A DNA stretch of 64,000 bases from Mikania micrantha (GCA_009363875.1 CM018689.1:53507741-53571740), one strand, 5' to 3'; positions 23,657 to 36,571 are shown, counted from the first letter of the stretch. The notes: generated by a model not told the origin, from the letters alone. Numbers and translations are program-made.

Positions 23657-25730
23657 TCATCCCCCAGTTAATAGGAATTTCGTCCCGAAATTCAGTTCGT
23701 GTTGCTCGTGCCAGTTTGGTCGGAGAATAAGTGAGGGTATTTCTTTTCATCTGATCCTCCCGTTCCCAGGTGTATTCCGGTCCTCGCCGTGAATTCCATC
23801 GAACCTTTACAATAGGTATTTTACTGAGTTTCAGCTTCTTGAGTTCCCGGTCCATGATTTCCACCGGTTCCTCAACGAAGTGAAGTTGTTCGTCAATCTG
23901 GATTTCCTCCAAAGGAATCACGAGCGTTTCGTCTGATAGACATTTCTTGAGATTTGAGACGTGAAACACGTTGTGTACGCTACTCAATTCTTGTGGTAGT
24001 TGTAGTTCGTAGGCCACGGGGCCTATTCGTTTAGTGATCTCGAATGGTCCGATATAACGAGGATTTAACTTTCCCCGCTTCCCGAATCGAATCACTCCCT
24101 TCCAAGGTGAGACTTTAAGGAGTACTCGGTCTCCCACCTGGAATTGCAAAGGTTTGCGCCTCTTGTCAGCGTAGCTCTTTTGTCGGTCTCGAGCTGCTGC
24201 CATTCTGTTACGTATTTGCACTATCTTTTCAGTTGTTTCGTGCACGAGTTCGGGTCCGGTCAGTTGGCTTTCACCAACTTCCGCCCAACAGAGTGGTGAT
24301 CTGCACTTACGTCCGTAAAGTGCCTCAAACGGTGCAGCTCCAATACTGGTGTGATAGCTGTTATTATAGGAAAACTCTACCAGGGGTAAGTGAGTCTCCC
24401 AGCTGTTACCGAAGTCAATCACACATGCTCGAAGCATGTCTTCCAAGATCTGGATGGTTCGTTCACTCTGACCATCCGTTTGTGGGTGATAGGCAGTGCT
24501 CATATCTAATCTTGTCCCAAGCGCCTTGTGTAAGGACTTCCAAAAATGTGCCGTGAAACGGCTGTCTCGGTCAGATATAATAGAGATTAAGACTCCGTGT
24601 CTGGATACGATTTCCTTTAAGTAGACTCGGGTTAACTTCTCCAGTTTGTCAGTCTCCTTAATCGGTAAGAAGTGCGCCGATTTCGTGAGTCGGTCGATGA
24701 TAACCCAGATGGTATCGCAACCACTCGCTGTCTTTGGCAGCTTGGTAATAATATCCATGGAAATTTGTTCCCACTTCCATACTGGAATTTCCGGCTGTTG
24801 GAGTAATCCCGAAGGCTTCTGGTATTCTACCTTGACCTTTGAGCAAGTCAGACATTTACTCACATACGTTGCGATTTCTGACTTCATGTTAGGCCACCAA
24901 TAAGTTGCCTTTAGATCGTGGTACATTTTGTCAGAACCTGGATGAACTGAGTATCGGCTCTTGTGAGCTTCATCCATCACTACCTTCCTCAAGTCCCCAA
25001 AACGTGGGATCCAAATACGATCCATTAGGTAGTAAGCTCCGTCGTCTCTCTGTTTCATCTGCTTGTCCATCCCTCTCATGGCTTCGAGAGTGAGGTTTTC
25101 GGCTTTCAATGCTTCTTGTTGAGCGATCCGAATTTGATTTGGTAGTTCGGAGTGGATGGTAAGTTACAGTGCGTGCACGCGTTTGGTTGTTTCTTTCCGG
25201 CTTAGTGCGTCTGCTACTACGTTGGCTTTACGGGGATGATATTTGATTGCACAATCATAATCACCTATCAGCTCGACCCATCTGCGTTGTCTCATGTTCA
25301 GTTCCTTCTGGTCGAAAATGTGTTGTAGGCTCTTATGATCAGTGAATATCGTGCACTTGGTGCCGTACAGATAGTGTCGCCAGATCTTCAGTGCGAACAC
25401 TACGGCTCCCAACTCCAAATCGTGAGTTGTGTAGTTCTTTTCGTGCACCTTCAATTGTGGTGACGCATATGCTATAACTTTCTCGCGTTGCATCAGCACA
25501 CAACCGAGTCCTTGCTTTGATGCGTCACAGTATACCACAAAATCCTCGCACCCGTCTGGTAGCGATTAGATTGGTGCACTGCACAATTTCTGCTTCAATA
25601 AATCGAAAGCAGCTTCCTGTTTTTCTCCCCATTCAAATTTCTTGTCTTTGTGTGTAAGGGAAGTCAATGATTGCGCGATCTTCGAGAATCCTTCGATAAA
25701 CCGCCTGTAGTACCCGGCCAACCCTAAGAA
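23652..25730 (-). pseudogene. Tekay-1 pol, C-terminal part: RNase H, integrase, chromodomain
   Basis: Integrase with its HHCC zinc module (CLTC in the 25109-23652 frame), D-D-E core (MDIITK; ISDRDSRF; the Glu in DGQSERT), GPY/F-type IGPFEI, and a C-terminal chromodomain (VEEPVEIMDRE ... VKVRWNSRRGPEYTWERE), which in chromoviruses guides insertion to heterochromatin. RNase H is seen at 25538-25164 (VYCDAS, TDHKSLQ, KANVVADALSRK). The frame is continuous with RT but cut by stops near 25731, 25568 and 25164, consistent with point decay. The last 485 codons from 25109 are intact. Confidence 0.93.
23657..23690 (-). promoter_or_regulatory. Tekay-1 polypurine tract and hairpin
   Basis: On the minus strand ACTGGGGGATGA lies directly before the 3' LTR (plus-strand primer site of reverse transcription). 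Just upstream is the inverted repeat GAATTTCG-GGA-CGAAATTC. The coding frame ends within the tract (stop at 23652-23654, 3 bases inside the LTR). Confidence 0.75.
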
Positions 25731-27416
25731 CTACCGCACCTCAGTTGGAGTCTTAGGTGCTGCCCAATTCTTGATTGCCTCAATCTTGGCTGGGTCTACG
25801 TGTATCCCCTTCTCGTTTACTACGTGTCCAAGGAATTGAACTTCGCGAATCCAGAAATCACATTTAGAGAATTTCGCGTACAGTTGTTCCTTCTTCAGTA
25901 GCTCCAAGACGCGTCTCAAGTGATCGACATGTTCTTCTCGAGTCTTAGAATAGATCAGGATGTCGTCGATAAATACGATCACGAATTTATCGAGATATGG
26001 CTTACACACCCGATTCATGAGGTCCATGAATACTGCCGGTGCGTTAGTCAGTCCAAAAGGCATGACTAGAAACTCGTAATGTCCGTATCGCGTCCTGAAC
26101 GCTGTCTTTGGTATGTCGTCCTCCTGTATCCTGAGTTGATGGTAACCCGATCTCAGATCGATTTTCGAATAGAAGCTTGACCCTTGTAGTTGATCAAATA
26201 GGTCGTCTATTCGTGGTAGAGGGTATCGATTTTTGATCGTTACCTTGTTCAGTTCTCGGTAGTCTATACACATACCGAATGAACCGTCCTTCTTTTTCAC
26301 GAACAAGACCGGAGCTCCCCACGGTGAGAAACTCGGTCGAATAAATCCTTTATCTAACAATTCTTGCAGTTGATTAGATAACTCTTGCATTTCAGTAGGA
26401 GCCAATCGGTATGGTGCCTTGGCTATCGGTGCTGCTCCTGGTGCTAAATCTATCTGGAACTCCACTTGTCGCGCTGGTGGCAGTCCCGGTAGATCTTCAG
26501 GAAAAACCTCCGGAAAATCGCGGACAACAGCGATGTCCTCAATCTTCCGTTTCTTCTTAGATTGTTCGGAGATAAGTGCTAGAATAGCCGTGTATCCTTT
26601 ATGCAGGTATTTGCTTGCCTTCATGCAGGACATAATGTTTAATGGTATCCCGCGTCGTTCTCCTTGGATTGAAATCTGCTCGCCACTTGGTAATGTAACT
26701 CGTACAATCTTCTCGTTGCACACGATCTCGGCATGGTTCGCAGATAGCCAATCCATTCCAATCACCACGTCGAAGCTTCCGAGAGTTACCGGCATCAGGT
26801 CAATCACCAAATGATGGTCTGCTAGTGTTAGAACACACCCTTTGATGATATGTTGTGTTTCGATAAGTTTGCCATCCGCTAACTCTACGATATACTTATA
26901 ATCTAGTGGTGTTGGTGTCATATCAAGCAATTTGCTAAAGCTACTAGCGATAAAACTCCTATCGGCACCGGTATCAAATAATATACTAGCGTAGACATTA
27001 TTTAAAAGAAACGTACCGGTGACGACATTTGGATCATCTTTAGCTTCACCCGAGCCAATCACAAAGGCTCGCCCCTTTGCTGCACCACCTCCACCCTTTT
27101 TCAATTGCGGGCAGTCCCTTCGCATATGCCCCGGTTTACCACATTCATAACACCCCTTGAGAGTGTTTTGGTTGTTGTTGTTGGGGTTTGATCGGCATTC
27201 TTTGACAACGTGCCCGTTCCTTCCACAGCTTGTGCACTTGGTCCTTTTGCATGGGCCGAAGTGATGGAAGTTGCAGGTATTGCATTTTGGGCTGTTGCCC
27301 TGGTATCCCCCTTGCCTTGGGTGTTTGGCTGGCTGGCGGTGAAAACTTTGGCTGGTGCTGGTCGGTGCTGGGCTGGTTGTTGTGGTGAGAAAACGCGGTT
27401 GTTGTTGGGCTCCCAC
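25731..27416 (-). pseudogene. Tekay-1 gag C-terminus (zinc knuckles), protease and reverse transcriptase
   Basis: Two CX2CX4HX4C knuckles (CTSCGRNGHVVKEC and CYECGKPGHMRRDC), aspartic protease DTGA (ILFDTGADRSF) and reverse transcriptase (FLVMPFGLTNAP, then catalytic VFIDDILIYS). It stops at 25731 just after the RT connection, followed in the same frame by RNase H. The frame differs from the upstream capsid by a shift near 27400, where the overlap is about 310 bases. Tekay elements normally have one gag-pol frame, so this is read as a frameshift mutation; a programmed shift is less likely. Confidence 0.92.
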
Positions 27417-28045
27417 TTTCGCTTGGGCTCTTGGGGTTTTAGGTGTTCACCCCTTTTAGGCAGTTTTCCCTGAGCTACCGCCTGGTCCGTCAGTTTGTGT
27501 GCCAAGCGAATTAGTGGTTGGATGGTAGAGTGGTCGGAAGCAGTGACCGTACTCTGGATCTGCTCCGGCAATCCGCTGATGAATTGCTCAATCTTCTTGT
27601 ACTCCGGCGTCACCATTGCCGGGCACAACTTGCACAGTTCATGAAACCGAGTACAGTACTTCTCGATTTCCGATCCTGCCATCTTGTGCACCCAGAACTC
27701 TTCCTCAAGCTTCCGGATTTCGTCACGGGGACAGTACTCCTCGTGAAGCATCCTGGTGAAATTATCCCACGGGATAGAGTTTGCGGTGTCAAGTCCAAGG
27801 GTTTGGACATGAGTGTTCCACCAGGTGAGGGCCGGTCCCTCCAGTGTTCCCGTGGCATATTTCACCCGGTTTTCCTCCGAGCATTCGGCCACAGAGAAGA
27901 CTGATTCCAATTTCTCTATCCAACGAAGCAGTCCCACTGCTCCTTCAGTTCCTTGAAACTTGTGAGGGTGACAGCTCAGGAAGGCTTTAAACGAGCATCC
28001 CTTTGTCGCTCCCCCATGAGATCCTGTGCATCGTAGTCCAATGTA
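27380..28045 (-). pseudogene. Tekay-1 gag capsid region
   Basis: Retrotransposon gag domain: GLLRWIEKLESVFSVAEC near the start, then ALTWWNTHV and the EEYCPRDE and FISGLPEQIQ signatures of plant Ty3 gag. The open frame begins directly after a stop at about 28046 and carries past 27400 into a meaningless Thr/Ala/Pro-rich tail in the wrong frame (to 27101), while the real continuation lies one frame over. It forms the virus-like particle in which reverse transcription occurs. Confidence 0.88.
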
Positions 28046-28080
28046 ACGTGTTAGTGTCTAGGCTGCCTATACTATGTTAG

Positions 28081-28251
28081 TCATGTTAGGCAGAAGTTAA
28101 TACCGTTGTTAGAGCCACTCGTCTCACTGGCATGACGGTTGGCTTCGTACTCTGAGAGTACCTTGTTGAATTTCCGTTCGACCATCATGTCGATCCGTGC
28201 CTTTTCGGCCTTGCGCTTGAGTCGAAGGGCGTTAGATCCTCTTCCAGACAT
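28081..28251 (-). pseudogene. Tekay-1 gag N-terminus, separated by frameshift
   Basis: Starts MSGRGSNALRLKRKAEKAR, a basic Lys/Arg-rich N-terminus of about 56 codons ending at a stop (28081). The capsid resumes 36 bases later in another frame. The assignment as gag start rests on position and the ATG; it could instead be a short separate ORF. Confidence 0.55.
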
Positions 28252-28533
28252 GTTTCTATATAGAGGGGTTAGAGTGTTAGTCAGCATATGCTAAGCGTTA
28301 GCCAAGGTTAGAATAGTTGTCATGTCAGATGTCAGGTTAGGTATCATAACAGAGATTTCAATTAGCAGTAGTCATAATAATAAAGCAGATAATAATAAAG
28401 CATAATTTTCATTAATATCAACTTTGTAGTACAATAATTTGAAAAGAAAGTACAATGCAAGTTCTCCGAGCACATCCTGCTCGTCTAGGCCAAAATGGAA
28501 TAAAAGAAAAACAATACAAAATAAGAAGATCCA

Positions 28534-29295
28534 CTAATCTGAGTCCATGGAGACATGGGAGATGTCACTAGCTGCATCCCCATCATCGTCATCGTCCTCC
28601 TCCGGATCCTCGTCGGGATCCTCGTCAAACTCTCCCTCCTCGAGGTCCTCGGCCTCGAACTGTGGTCCATCGTCCTCAGCTGGCGGCTCCTCGATGAACG
28701 GCGCCACCCATGCGTTAAGCATGGCGTCGCTCGCCTGTACCATCGCCTGAGTCTCGGCTATGTCCGTCCGATTCTCAGTGATGCGCCCGTCATGCTCCTG
28801 CATGACATCGACTATCTGGCCGTGCTGTGACATGAGCTGAGACACCTGGAGGCGTAGTGTCTCCACCTGTTCCTCCAAGCGATCGTTCTGCTCCTCCAGT
28901 CGGTCGCTTCGCCTTTCCAGGCGATCGTTCTTCTCGCGAAGAACACGAACCTCGTCGGAAAGCTCGGCGTTTCTCCGAAGCTCCCGCCGGGTTACGGCAA
29001 CATGAGCCGCGAAGGCTCTCTCCATCGGCATCCCAAGTGCCGGCAGTCATGGACCCTCTGAGGTATCACCCCTGTACCGTGGAGTAGGTACACGTTCTGC
29101 TACTATCCAATCCCGTAGGAGGTTAGGCAACCACCCCCAGTATCGTTCCCGTGCTAGCATCTGGGCGCGTCGCTCCATCTCAGCATCTACCTGAGCCACG
29201 ATGCTGTCGATCCTGCGTCGACTCTCCTCAGTCAAGTCATCGACTGCTGGGCGTTTGCCCGGGTTCCTGTTAGCATCTCTGTTGTTGTCGGCCAT
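28534..29295 (-). pseudogene. Extra ORF between primer site and gag: coiled coil with acidic tail
   Basis: About 253 codons from ATG 29295 (MADNNRDANRNPGK), interrupted once by TGA at 29047-29049 in the same frame. Residues after the stop form heptad-rich coiled coil (repeated DRLEEQ/DRLERR, about 28.9-28.8 kb), then a run of Glu/Asp (EDLEEGEFDEDPDED...). It lies about 140 bases after the primer site and before gag, on the same strand. I do not recognise the family. Coiled coil plus acidic tail could suit an RNA- or chromatin-related accessory protein, but that is speculation. Confidence 0.7.
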
Positions 29296-29433
29296 CCTGT
29301 AAGTTCTCAGGTTAGTACATAATGGTTCAATAAAAGAATTAACATCAGTGTGCAAATTCTAGTGTAATGTCTAATGTAGAGCAGTGGCTATAGTCTAAGT
29401 TTACTAAATGCAAACCTAGTTCCCTATAACCAA

Positions 29434-29446
29434 GGCTCTGATACCA
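29434..29446 (-). promoter_or_regulatory. Tekay-1 primer binding site (tRNA-iMet)
   Basis: On the minus strand TGGTATCAGAGCC, complementary to the 3' end of plant initiator tRNA-Met, three bases inside the 5' LTR (which starts at 29450). Confidence 0.95.
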
Positions 29447-29449
29447 GTC

Positions 29450-32393
29450 TGTCACACCCCCAAATTCCCACTCGTGGTGTCAGTCCACGTGGGTGTGACA
29501 TGGCCAGGATCATAGCTCATGGTCATATAAAACGACTCTATATGAGTTACACATTCACACAGTTTTGTAATATAACAGGGTTTCATTCAATAAGCAGCGA
29601 AAAATGTTTAATATTAAAGCAGCGGAAATAAAGAGAAGTACAGCGGAAAGTAAATTGTTTGAAACAGACACTACAAAAGTTTAAATTGTTTTAAAACACA
29701 TCCAATGCACACAATGCCTAGGACATGAGTCTATATGTAGGCCAGACTCCTTAACATGTCCAAGTGCGCATCCTAGCGTATGCTCCATCAGTTACCTGAG
29801 AATACATGCGAAAAGTGTCAACTAAAAAGTTGGTGAGTTCACAGGTTTAGACAGACTGAAAAATAAACAGACATATACTGGGTATGTTAAGTTGTTTGTT
29901 GGATACTACGATCCGCGGAGTGTGTCAGTTCATCTTACCGAAACTAGACTGTTCCCGTTTGCCTCCGCGAGTCATCGCTGAACTCGCAATTCACATCGAA
30001 ATTACACTCGTTATGACCTCCAGTCAACATTGGTGCCGAGTGGGGCTAGTCAAACCCAGTAGTACTACATAATTACGACTCGTTTGTTACACAACTAACG
30101 GTAAGGATAAGTGAGGACTTTATGCGATAATAGTTACACTCGAAAATGGTTTTCACAACATACCAGTCATATATCTAAAACAGTTGCATTGTATTCTCAC
30201 CCCAATAGTTTAGCAAAAGCATTTAAAGAGTAAAATTGGGGCCGTAAACTCACCTGAGTTTAGTAATGCGTTAGCTCAAAGAGAAAGTGTAGCTCGCCGG
30301 CTAGTAGTCACCTATATCACATATGTACTATGAGTTTGTGTTCACGAGTGCGGGTCTCACCGGACCGTGTTAGTGTTCAACAACACTAAGTGGTTATGTG
30401 GGTCGAGTTGACCGTGTTTGACCGTGTCGATCGTGTTTGACCTAACGACCCGTTGGTGACGGTTTGGATCAAGTGTTCGTGTAAGTGTGCGGTTTAGTGT
30501 CGTGTGAAGTGCACGGATACCAAAACCATTCCTATGAGGAAACTTACTTTTTGTGGTAAGTTTCTAGTTTAGGAAAGTTTCCATATTTGGCAAGTTGTGC
30601 AATAACTCATATTCCGATTATTCTAACATGCATATTTATCCTAAATGAGCGTGTTATCACATAGCACATAGTTACACATAGCCGGTTTAACAAGGTTTGC
30701 GCGTAAAAGTTTCCATTTTTAGAAAGTTTCTAAAATAAGCATATTTCATCAAGTTTAACAACCAACGTCATCTAATATCATCATCTTAGTCCTAAATAAT
30801 CCTTTAATCATGATCGTTACGATTAACATGTGACAAATCATCGACTTAGCAAAATAAAGTTACTATATTTAGTAACTTATGAAAATTACACAAAATCAAG
30901 TCTCCTAACAGCATAATCCTTTCACTATCATCATATAATCAACCAATAAACATGTTAGACTCGTAACATTATCATACCCATCATCAAGTTGCAAACTTGT
31001 GATAAAAAGTTACCATTTATAGTAACATTTATAAAAATCATGACTTTTAACAATTCTAACCATCCAAATGTTCTAAGAATCATCATGTTATCATCCTAAA
31101 TTTCATTCCAAGCATAAATCATGGATTCAAACACATGCATGTGACCATTAACACCATTACTCACCTACTTGCAAGAATAAAGTTTCTAAATTTAGCAATA
31201 AACCCCAAATGACCATATTTGACATCATCAAACATTCTAAATCATGTAGAGCATCATCAATATCATGTCTAGTAACATTTCTATATCAAATATCATGTGA
31301 ATCATGCTTGATCATGCATGCATGTTGTCAAATGTGCATGTTTCATAATCACATCAATAAATCCATCATCATATTCAATCAAAATCGTCATTGATCACTA
31401 CCAATGCTTCAAATCAGTGCTAATAACATCTAATAACAGATTTAAAACATCTAAAATTCGTGATTAAAGTGGAGATGGTGATGCATGTGGCCAATATGGC
31501 TTGCATACACGCCTAGTGATGATTTTAGACAAGATTGAACATGGAAACTACCTTTCGAAGCTTTGAATCACTGAAATAGAACTCGAGCAGCTCTGTTGGA
31601 ACTCTAAACGTGACTGAGATTGATTTGGATGCAAGGAACAAGAAGGTAGGATGTTTTTGTGGGTTCTACAAGGCTTCAATCTCCTCCAATGGTCTCTAAA
31701 CGACTTGGAATAGGTTCAATGAGGCTTGCAGATCGCTCAGGGTCGAGATAAGGTGCTTCCAGTCGAGAGAAATCGGTGAAGGGGCGACATGAATGATTAA
31801 CATTGGTTTTATAAAGATATTATGCGTGTTGGGGTCGTCGCGTACCGCGACATATATCCAAAAAGAAGCTCCGCGTACCGCAGCGATTAAAATAATAATT
31901 TTGTTCCCGAAACACGCCGCGTACCACGATGGTGGAAGTTGATCGGTCGTCGCGTACCGCGACTCTTTTCGGAGAATTCAAATTCTCCCGCTCGAGCTTC
32001 GCGTACCGCGAAAGCCCAATTGGGTGCCCATCGCGTACCGCGATGGGTCTCGGTTGAGCCCAATAAGCCCAATTTCATTGTTTTGAACCGAATTTCTCGT
32101 ATTTCTCGAATACGATCATCGTTTCTCGACACCTAAGCCTTGTTCTACTAACTTAGGTTCTCTGGAACCTAATTGTGCAGTGAAAGTGTACTGTGGTTCG
32201 ATCCGTTCACCAACGTTCGTCATTCAAGACACGTGCGAGTTTCGTGCGATAATTCATCGAATTATCGGTGTGTTTGGTCTGTTGTGCCACGTGTCACACT
32301 AAATACAAATATTCTAGTGCCACGTATGAAACAATAATACACATTATTATTAAAATAAAATAAATGCCGACCTGGAAATTGCGAGGTGTCACA
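29450..32393 (-). repeat. Tekay-1 5' LTR (right copy)
   Basis: 2944 bp. Supplies the promoter for minus-strand transcription. Differs from the left LTR by about 30 scattered changes, many of them C/T or G/A, as expected for methylated DNA. It contains the same palindrome cluster at 31837-32046. Confidence 0.96.
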
Positions 32394-32522
32394 TTAATGA
32401 AGTGATTGATTATTATTATTAAATAGATGTATTAAATATTCAAACTTTAATATAGCACCATTAGCTAATGAACAGTCGTAGCACGCGCCCCGACGTATTC
32501 TGCTGTCGGTCGGGGTGTGACA

Positions 32523-33748
32523 ACCCTTTCCATTTTCTGCTTACAAGGGTCAATTTAATAGTATTTCGACGAAAATTTTATAGGTATTGAGTTCGACATT
32601 CTCCGTTTTTCTTCTTATAAATCCTTGTCCCTTTGGTTTTTAAAAAATATTGAAGTTAAACTAGTCTTTTAACAATACGTTTAACGGTTTATAGTTTAAA
32701 CTTATTCTGAAAATTCAAATAAGTATACAAGTTGAACGATAAAGCTTAATTTATAAAAATGTTTAAGTTGTAAGGGTAATATATAACATACTAATTTTTT
32801 TTAAAAAAAAAGAGAAACATGAATTGAAGACTTGGAGACTTGCAGGCTTGCGACCTGCTTAATTACTTGCATCGTCAACCTAAGTTGCAATTCTTCTTTC
32901 GGGTACTAACCATTTCAATTTTAAACATTTTATGTTTTGTTTGTTAAAAACATATTTAGTTTTTTGAGTGCAAGGAAAATAGATATTTGAAATTTAACCC
33001 GACCCGAATCGTCGACCCGTATATATAATCTGAAACATAACGATAGGAAAAATTTAACTCCGTTACTTTCGACCTTCTAAAAGTTATTTTTCAAGCTCCG
33101 TCAGTGAGTGACTTTAAAGAGGAAAAAACACTTTTAATAACTTAATTACAACATTTGAGATACTTGATTGATATTAATATAATATATTCTTTTTAATTAT
33201 TCAACTCATGTAATACACAAGGATCTAGGTTAATACATAATAAAAGGTTATAAATTTAAACATTATATAACCAAACATTACCGGTTACAGGGTCCCCAAG
33301 CACAGGCCAAAGTCGTTTTCTTGTTTGTAGTTCATGGTTGAGGGGTTTATCGATTGACACTTCAATAAGGGTCCTTTGATACATATTACTATTTGTGTTC
33401 ACATTACATAGGTAGCCTTTTGACGTTAAGTTTACCTGAATAATCGGCCTTAAAAAGTACCAGCATCACATATGACTTGCATACAACCTATCATATTAAA
33501 CGCTTAAGCAAGCAAAATCAACTCTATAGAAAGAAATGTCAAATAACCTTAACCTATCATACCTTCCAAACATTTAGAAAGTCGCCGTTTGAAAAAAAAA
33601 AGAAAAAAATGTCAAATAACAATATAAAATGCAATCACTATTGATTGATACAGGACTTCACATCAATAATGCTTAAAACCAAAAAGTCATTTATAATCAC
33701 ATAATTAAAGTTCATAAAAGTGACATCTCTTTGTTTTAAGTCACATTT
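32523..33748. other. Gene-free AT-rich DNA
   Basis: No ORF, RNA or complete element was recognised. A short direct repeat (aaatgtcaaataac) occurs at 33534 and 33607 around a poly(A)-like tract. Confidence 0.4.
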
Positions 33749-34010
33749 TTTTTAACGGCGACGATCCTACATACCACGTATGTTGTCTTAACATGGTCTA
33801 CCGGGCAGAGGAAAGATACGACCACACCGGATGCCCGAGAACCACCTAAAATGAGTAAACCCTCGGCCCCTTGCCTCCCATTGGTCCAGAATCCGTGATT
33901 AAGATCAAGATTTCTTTCCTCACATAGATGTCTTTTAAATCGCTCCTGACAGGACTCGAACCCATGACCTCTCGGTCACAATGTGAAACCCCAATCAGTA
34001 GGACGTAGGC
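33749..34010 (-). mobile_element. tRNA-derived SINE, minus strand
   Basis: The B box reads GGGTTCGAGTCC on the minus strand (33952-33963), with a tRNA-like head on its right (gattggggtttcacattg) and, at the left end, cgtcgccgtt followed by an A run (tttttttt on + at about 33749). This is the standard plant SINE architecture; target duplications were not resolved, so ends are approximate. Confidence 0.65.
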
Positions 34011-34430
34011 TGAATTCGCGGGACATCTTAAATCATAGAAATGATTCTTTTTAGTTATTTATAACTTGTCTATTCTCATGTACGTATATCCTACTGGATT
34101 TGTCTTTTATAAAAGCCTTGAAGTTGCTAATGTGGAAAAGAGAGAGTGAATTTTATATATGTCACTAAAATTCATATTCTTCTTTCTTCTCACGTAGATT
34201 TTTTAATGGAAAAATAGTTCTTCAGAGAGTGTTACATTTATTTACTTAATAATGTTATGATTCATCTTGTTCTTCAAGGAGTTGAAACACAAATAAAGTA
34301 TTTTCATTACAATTAGCTTTTGCACAATATAAACAAAATTCAAGTTTAATATCATGAACATGACTACATGAGTTGTAATCATGCTATGATAAATAAGATG
34401 ATATCGAAAATTGACATCCTATGCGGTTCT

Positions 34431-34664
34431 GGTTTACCATAGGGCTTCTAGCCTAGGGGTGTTGCGATAAATAGGAGAAGTTGCACCTCATTAAGATCAT
34501 GATTTCAAACCTAAGCAACGATGATGGTTTACAGATTTATCTGGTTCCCACTTATTTGATGGGTGGAGGGGTGACGAGTGACGACTGCGCCTGTCCTTGG
34601 ATGTGTGACCATTTGGGCTTAAATCAGACGTTCGGACTGAACGCGTTCAAAAAAAAAAAAAAAA
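34431..34664 (+). mobile_element. SINE with TSD and poly(A) tail
   Basis: Perfect 8-bp duplication gcggttct at 34423-34430 and 34665-34672, and a 16-A tail at the right end. Same family as 8622-8830 (shared ggtttacagatttatctgg, cagacgttcgga). It sits at the position where block 1 carries the Harbinger MITE (775-1062), so both sites are independently dated after the duplication. Confidence 0.88.
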
Positions 34665-34794
34665 GCGGTTCTACTTTCAAGTTGACGGAGGGTTGATTCC
34701 AATAAGGAATGGGTTAATGGCGTTACGTTGATCTTGAAGTTGAATGGCGCGCCACCCAATACGACCCATGATGAGCATTAACGCCACACTTTTT

Positions 34795-35150
34795 ATTTGC
34801 GAGGGGTTATCTACTCACCCCAAAAACATATTTTAAACCAAAAACATATTTTAACATACATGTCAAGTATACGCCTCGTAGTGGTCACTGCGGGGCGTAT
34901 AAGGGTCCAATCATTGTCACTGTGGGTCTAATCATTTGCACCGACACCCAATGATTGCCCCTCTATACGCCTCGTATTGACCAATACGGAGTGTATAAGG
35001 GTGTGAGGTGTGTCGATCAGTGGCGTGTTTGAATAACACCACCCTTTTATTTTCATATATTGGCGAAATGGGTTGGTTGGGTTAGAAAGTGTGTGTGTGT
35101 CAGGATAAGTGCATGTCAAAATATGTATGGGTCAGGACACGTTTTAAAAA
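34795..35150. other. Block-2-specific segment with GCGTAT inverted repeats
   Basis: Not present in block 1 (near 1195-1250). It contains tatacgcc...ggcgtata and a second pair tatacgcc...gtgtata (34870-35005). It is probably a transposon fragment; no clean ends were found. Confidence 0.4.
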
Positions 35151-36571
35151 AAATCAATTTGGTTCTAAACTAGTCGTTTTTAAAAACATTAATTTAGTTT
35201 AAATTAAGATGAGCAGTAACTTGGTATTCTTGTTGATCATTCTAGTCGTTTTCTCATTAGATATATTATTGATCATTCTTACCTGTTTAAATCTATTATA
35301 TTCAGTTGCTATGGCTTGACTCATATTGTGTTAAGGTATTTCTCATTTCAACCCATTGTAAGTCATAATTTACTCATTTCAACTTAAAATTCAATAATGT
35401 TTACCCAAATCAATCTATCAATTTATCTTTCTATTGATCAAATTTATCAGGTCTATAACAATTGACTATAAACTAAGATTATTTCTATAACCCGTATATT
35501 ACATAAGTTAAATAAAATAAATATTAACAATAGTTAAAAAAAAATTACAATTCATAAAACAATTTTTTTTGGATAAAATATGATCAGATTGCATATTAAC
35601 TACTAATTTAAGTAATATAACCAAAAATAAAAACTTAAATAATTAATGAAATAGTAACCTGTGATTTTACCATTGATTTAAATAAAAAAAAAAATACAAG
35701 TCAATCAACAACGCTAACTTGTATATACATTAATTTACCATGTATGCATATGAGTGAGGGTGAATATAATTACAACATGTGCCAGTCATTTGTTGGTAAC
35801 TTGGCATTCTTGGTTTTTGTTGGTAACTTGGTATTCTTGTTGAGTTTTAATAGAATGACATTTGATATTGTTATACTTAAATTACTAATTATGATTTAAA
35901 AATTATGTTGCGATGACACTTAATTAAATCTTTTTATTAATTTAAGAGCTATGAGCGATTTGAAAATTCAAAAAAGTAAAGCCTTTATAAATGTGAGTCT
36001 TACTGAACACATGCAATTGTTTTTGTGTTTCTCTCATATTAAATTATATTAATAATAATGATATTAAAATAATATTTTTTAGACATCTGTGTTAGAATAA
36101 TATATTTAATATGACATTATTTCATAGCACTAATTTTATATTTTACTCAACTCTATTATTTTAGACAATCAGATTAATAAATTGTTTCAATTTTTATATA
36201 CAAACATTTTAACTTAAATTTTTGTTTATTGTTAATTAAATTATTCAATTGTTTTATAATTTTTATATCATTATTACTAACCATTATTAAATTTTTAGTT
36301 TATCAACACATGTAATACACTCATTTGTTCTAACATAGTTAATAGTTAATATAATAAAGATGAGAAACAGAAGGGATATTATTTTTAAGAAGAATAACTA
36401 CATATATCCCTCTATTAACAACTAAATTACATATATACTCAAGTCAAAAGTTAAATTGCATATGTCCACTTTTTTTATAAATTTTGTCATTAATTAAGGG
36501 ATATATGTAATTTAAAATTTTAGATAAGGGGATACAAGTAATTTAAAGGGTACGGTAAGAGGATAGATATA

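Larger units (their letters stand above)
20714..32393 (-). mobile_element. Tekay-1: complete Ty3/gypsy chromovirus, 11.7 kb, mutated
   Basis: Full element in minus orientation: 5' LTR 29450-32393, primer site, an extra ORF, gag, protease, RT, RNase H, integrase with chromodomain, polypurine tract, 3' LTR 20714-23656. Perfect TSD ttaat at 20709-20713 and 32394-32398. About 30 substitutions between the 2.94-kb LTRs (roughly 1%, counted by eye) imply a fairly recent insertion. Coding regions carry several stops and frameshifts, so it is not autonomous. The Tekay assignment rests on long LTRs, iMet primer site, a single gag-pol and the C-terminal chromodomain. Confidence 0.95.
20103..32522 (+). 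mobile_element. Remnant of another LTR that hosts the Tekay-1 insertion (20103-20713 and 32394-32522)
   Basis: The sequence after 32393 ends ggtcggggtgtgaca at 32522, the way + oriented LTRs end here (compare 17912-17926), with a cgcccccgac-like stem just before. The left part has gtgtgactcaccaactatg, a motif found inside the other LTRs. A matching left terminus was not located; it may lie between 18.6 and 19.7 kb. Split by a hAT MITE and by Tekay-1. Confidence 0.4.

Noticed and set aside
27101..27400. Thr/Ala/Pro-rich C-terminal extension of the gag frame
   Set aside because: It is the wrong-frame reading over the zinc-knuckle region after a frameshift; the true continuation with CX2CX4HX4C motifs is in the neighbouring frame.
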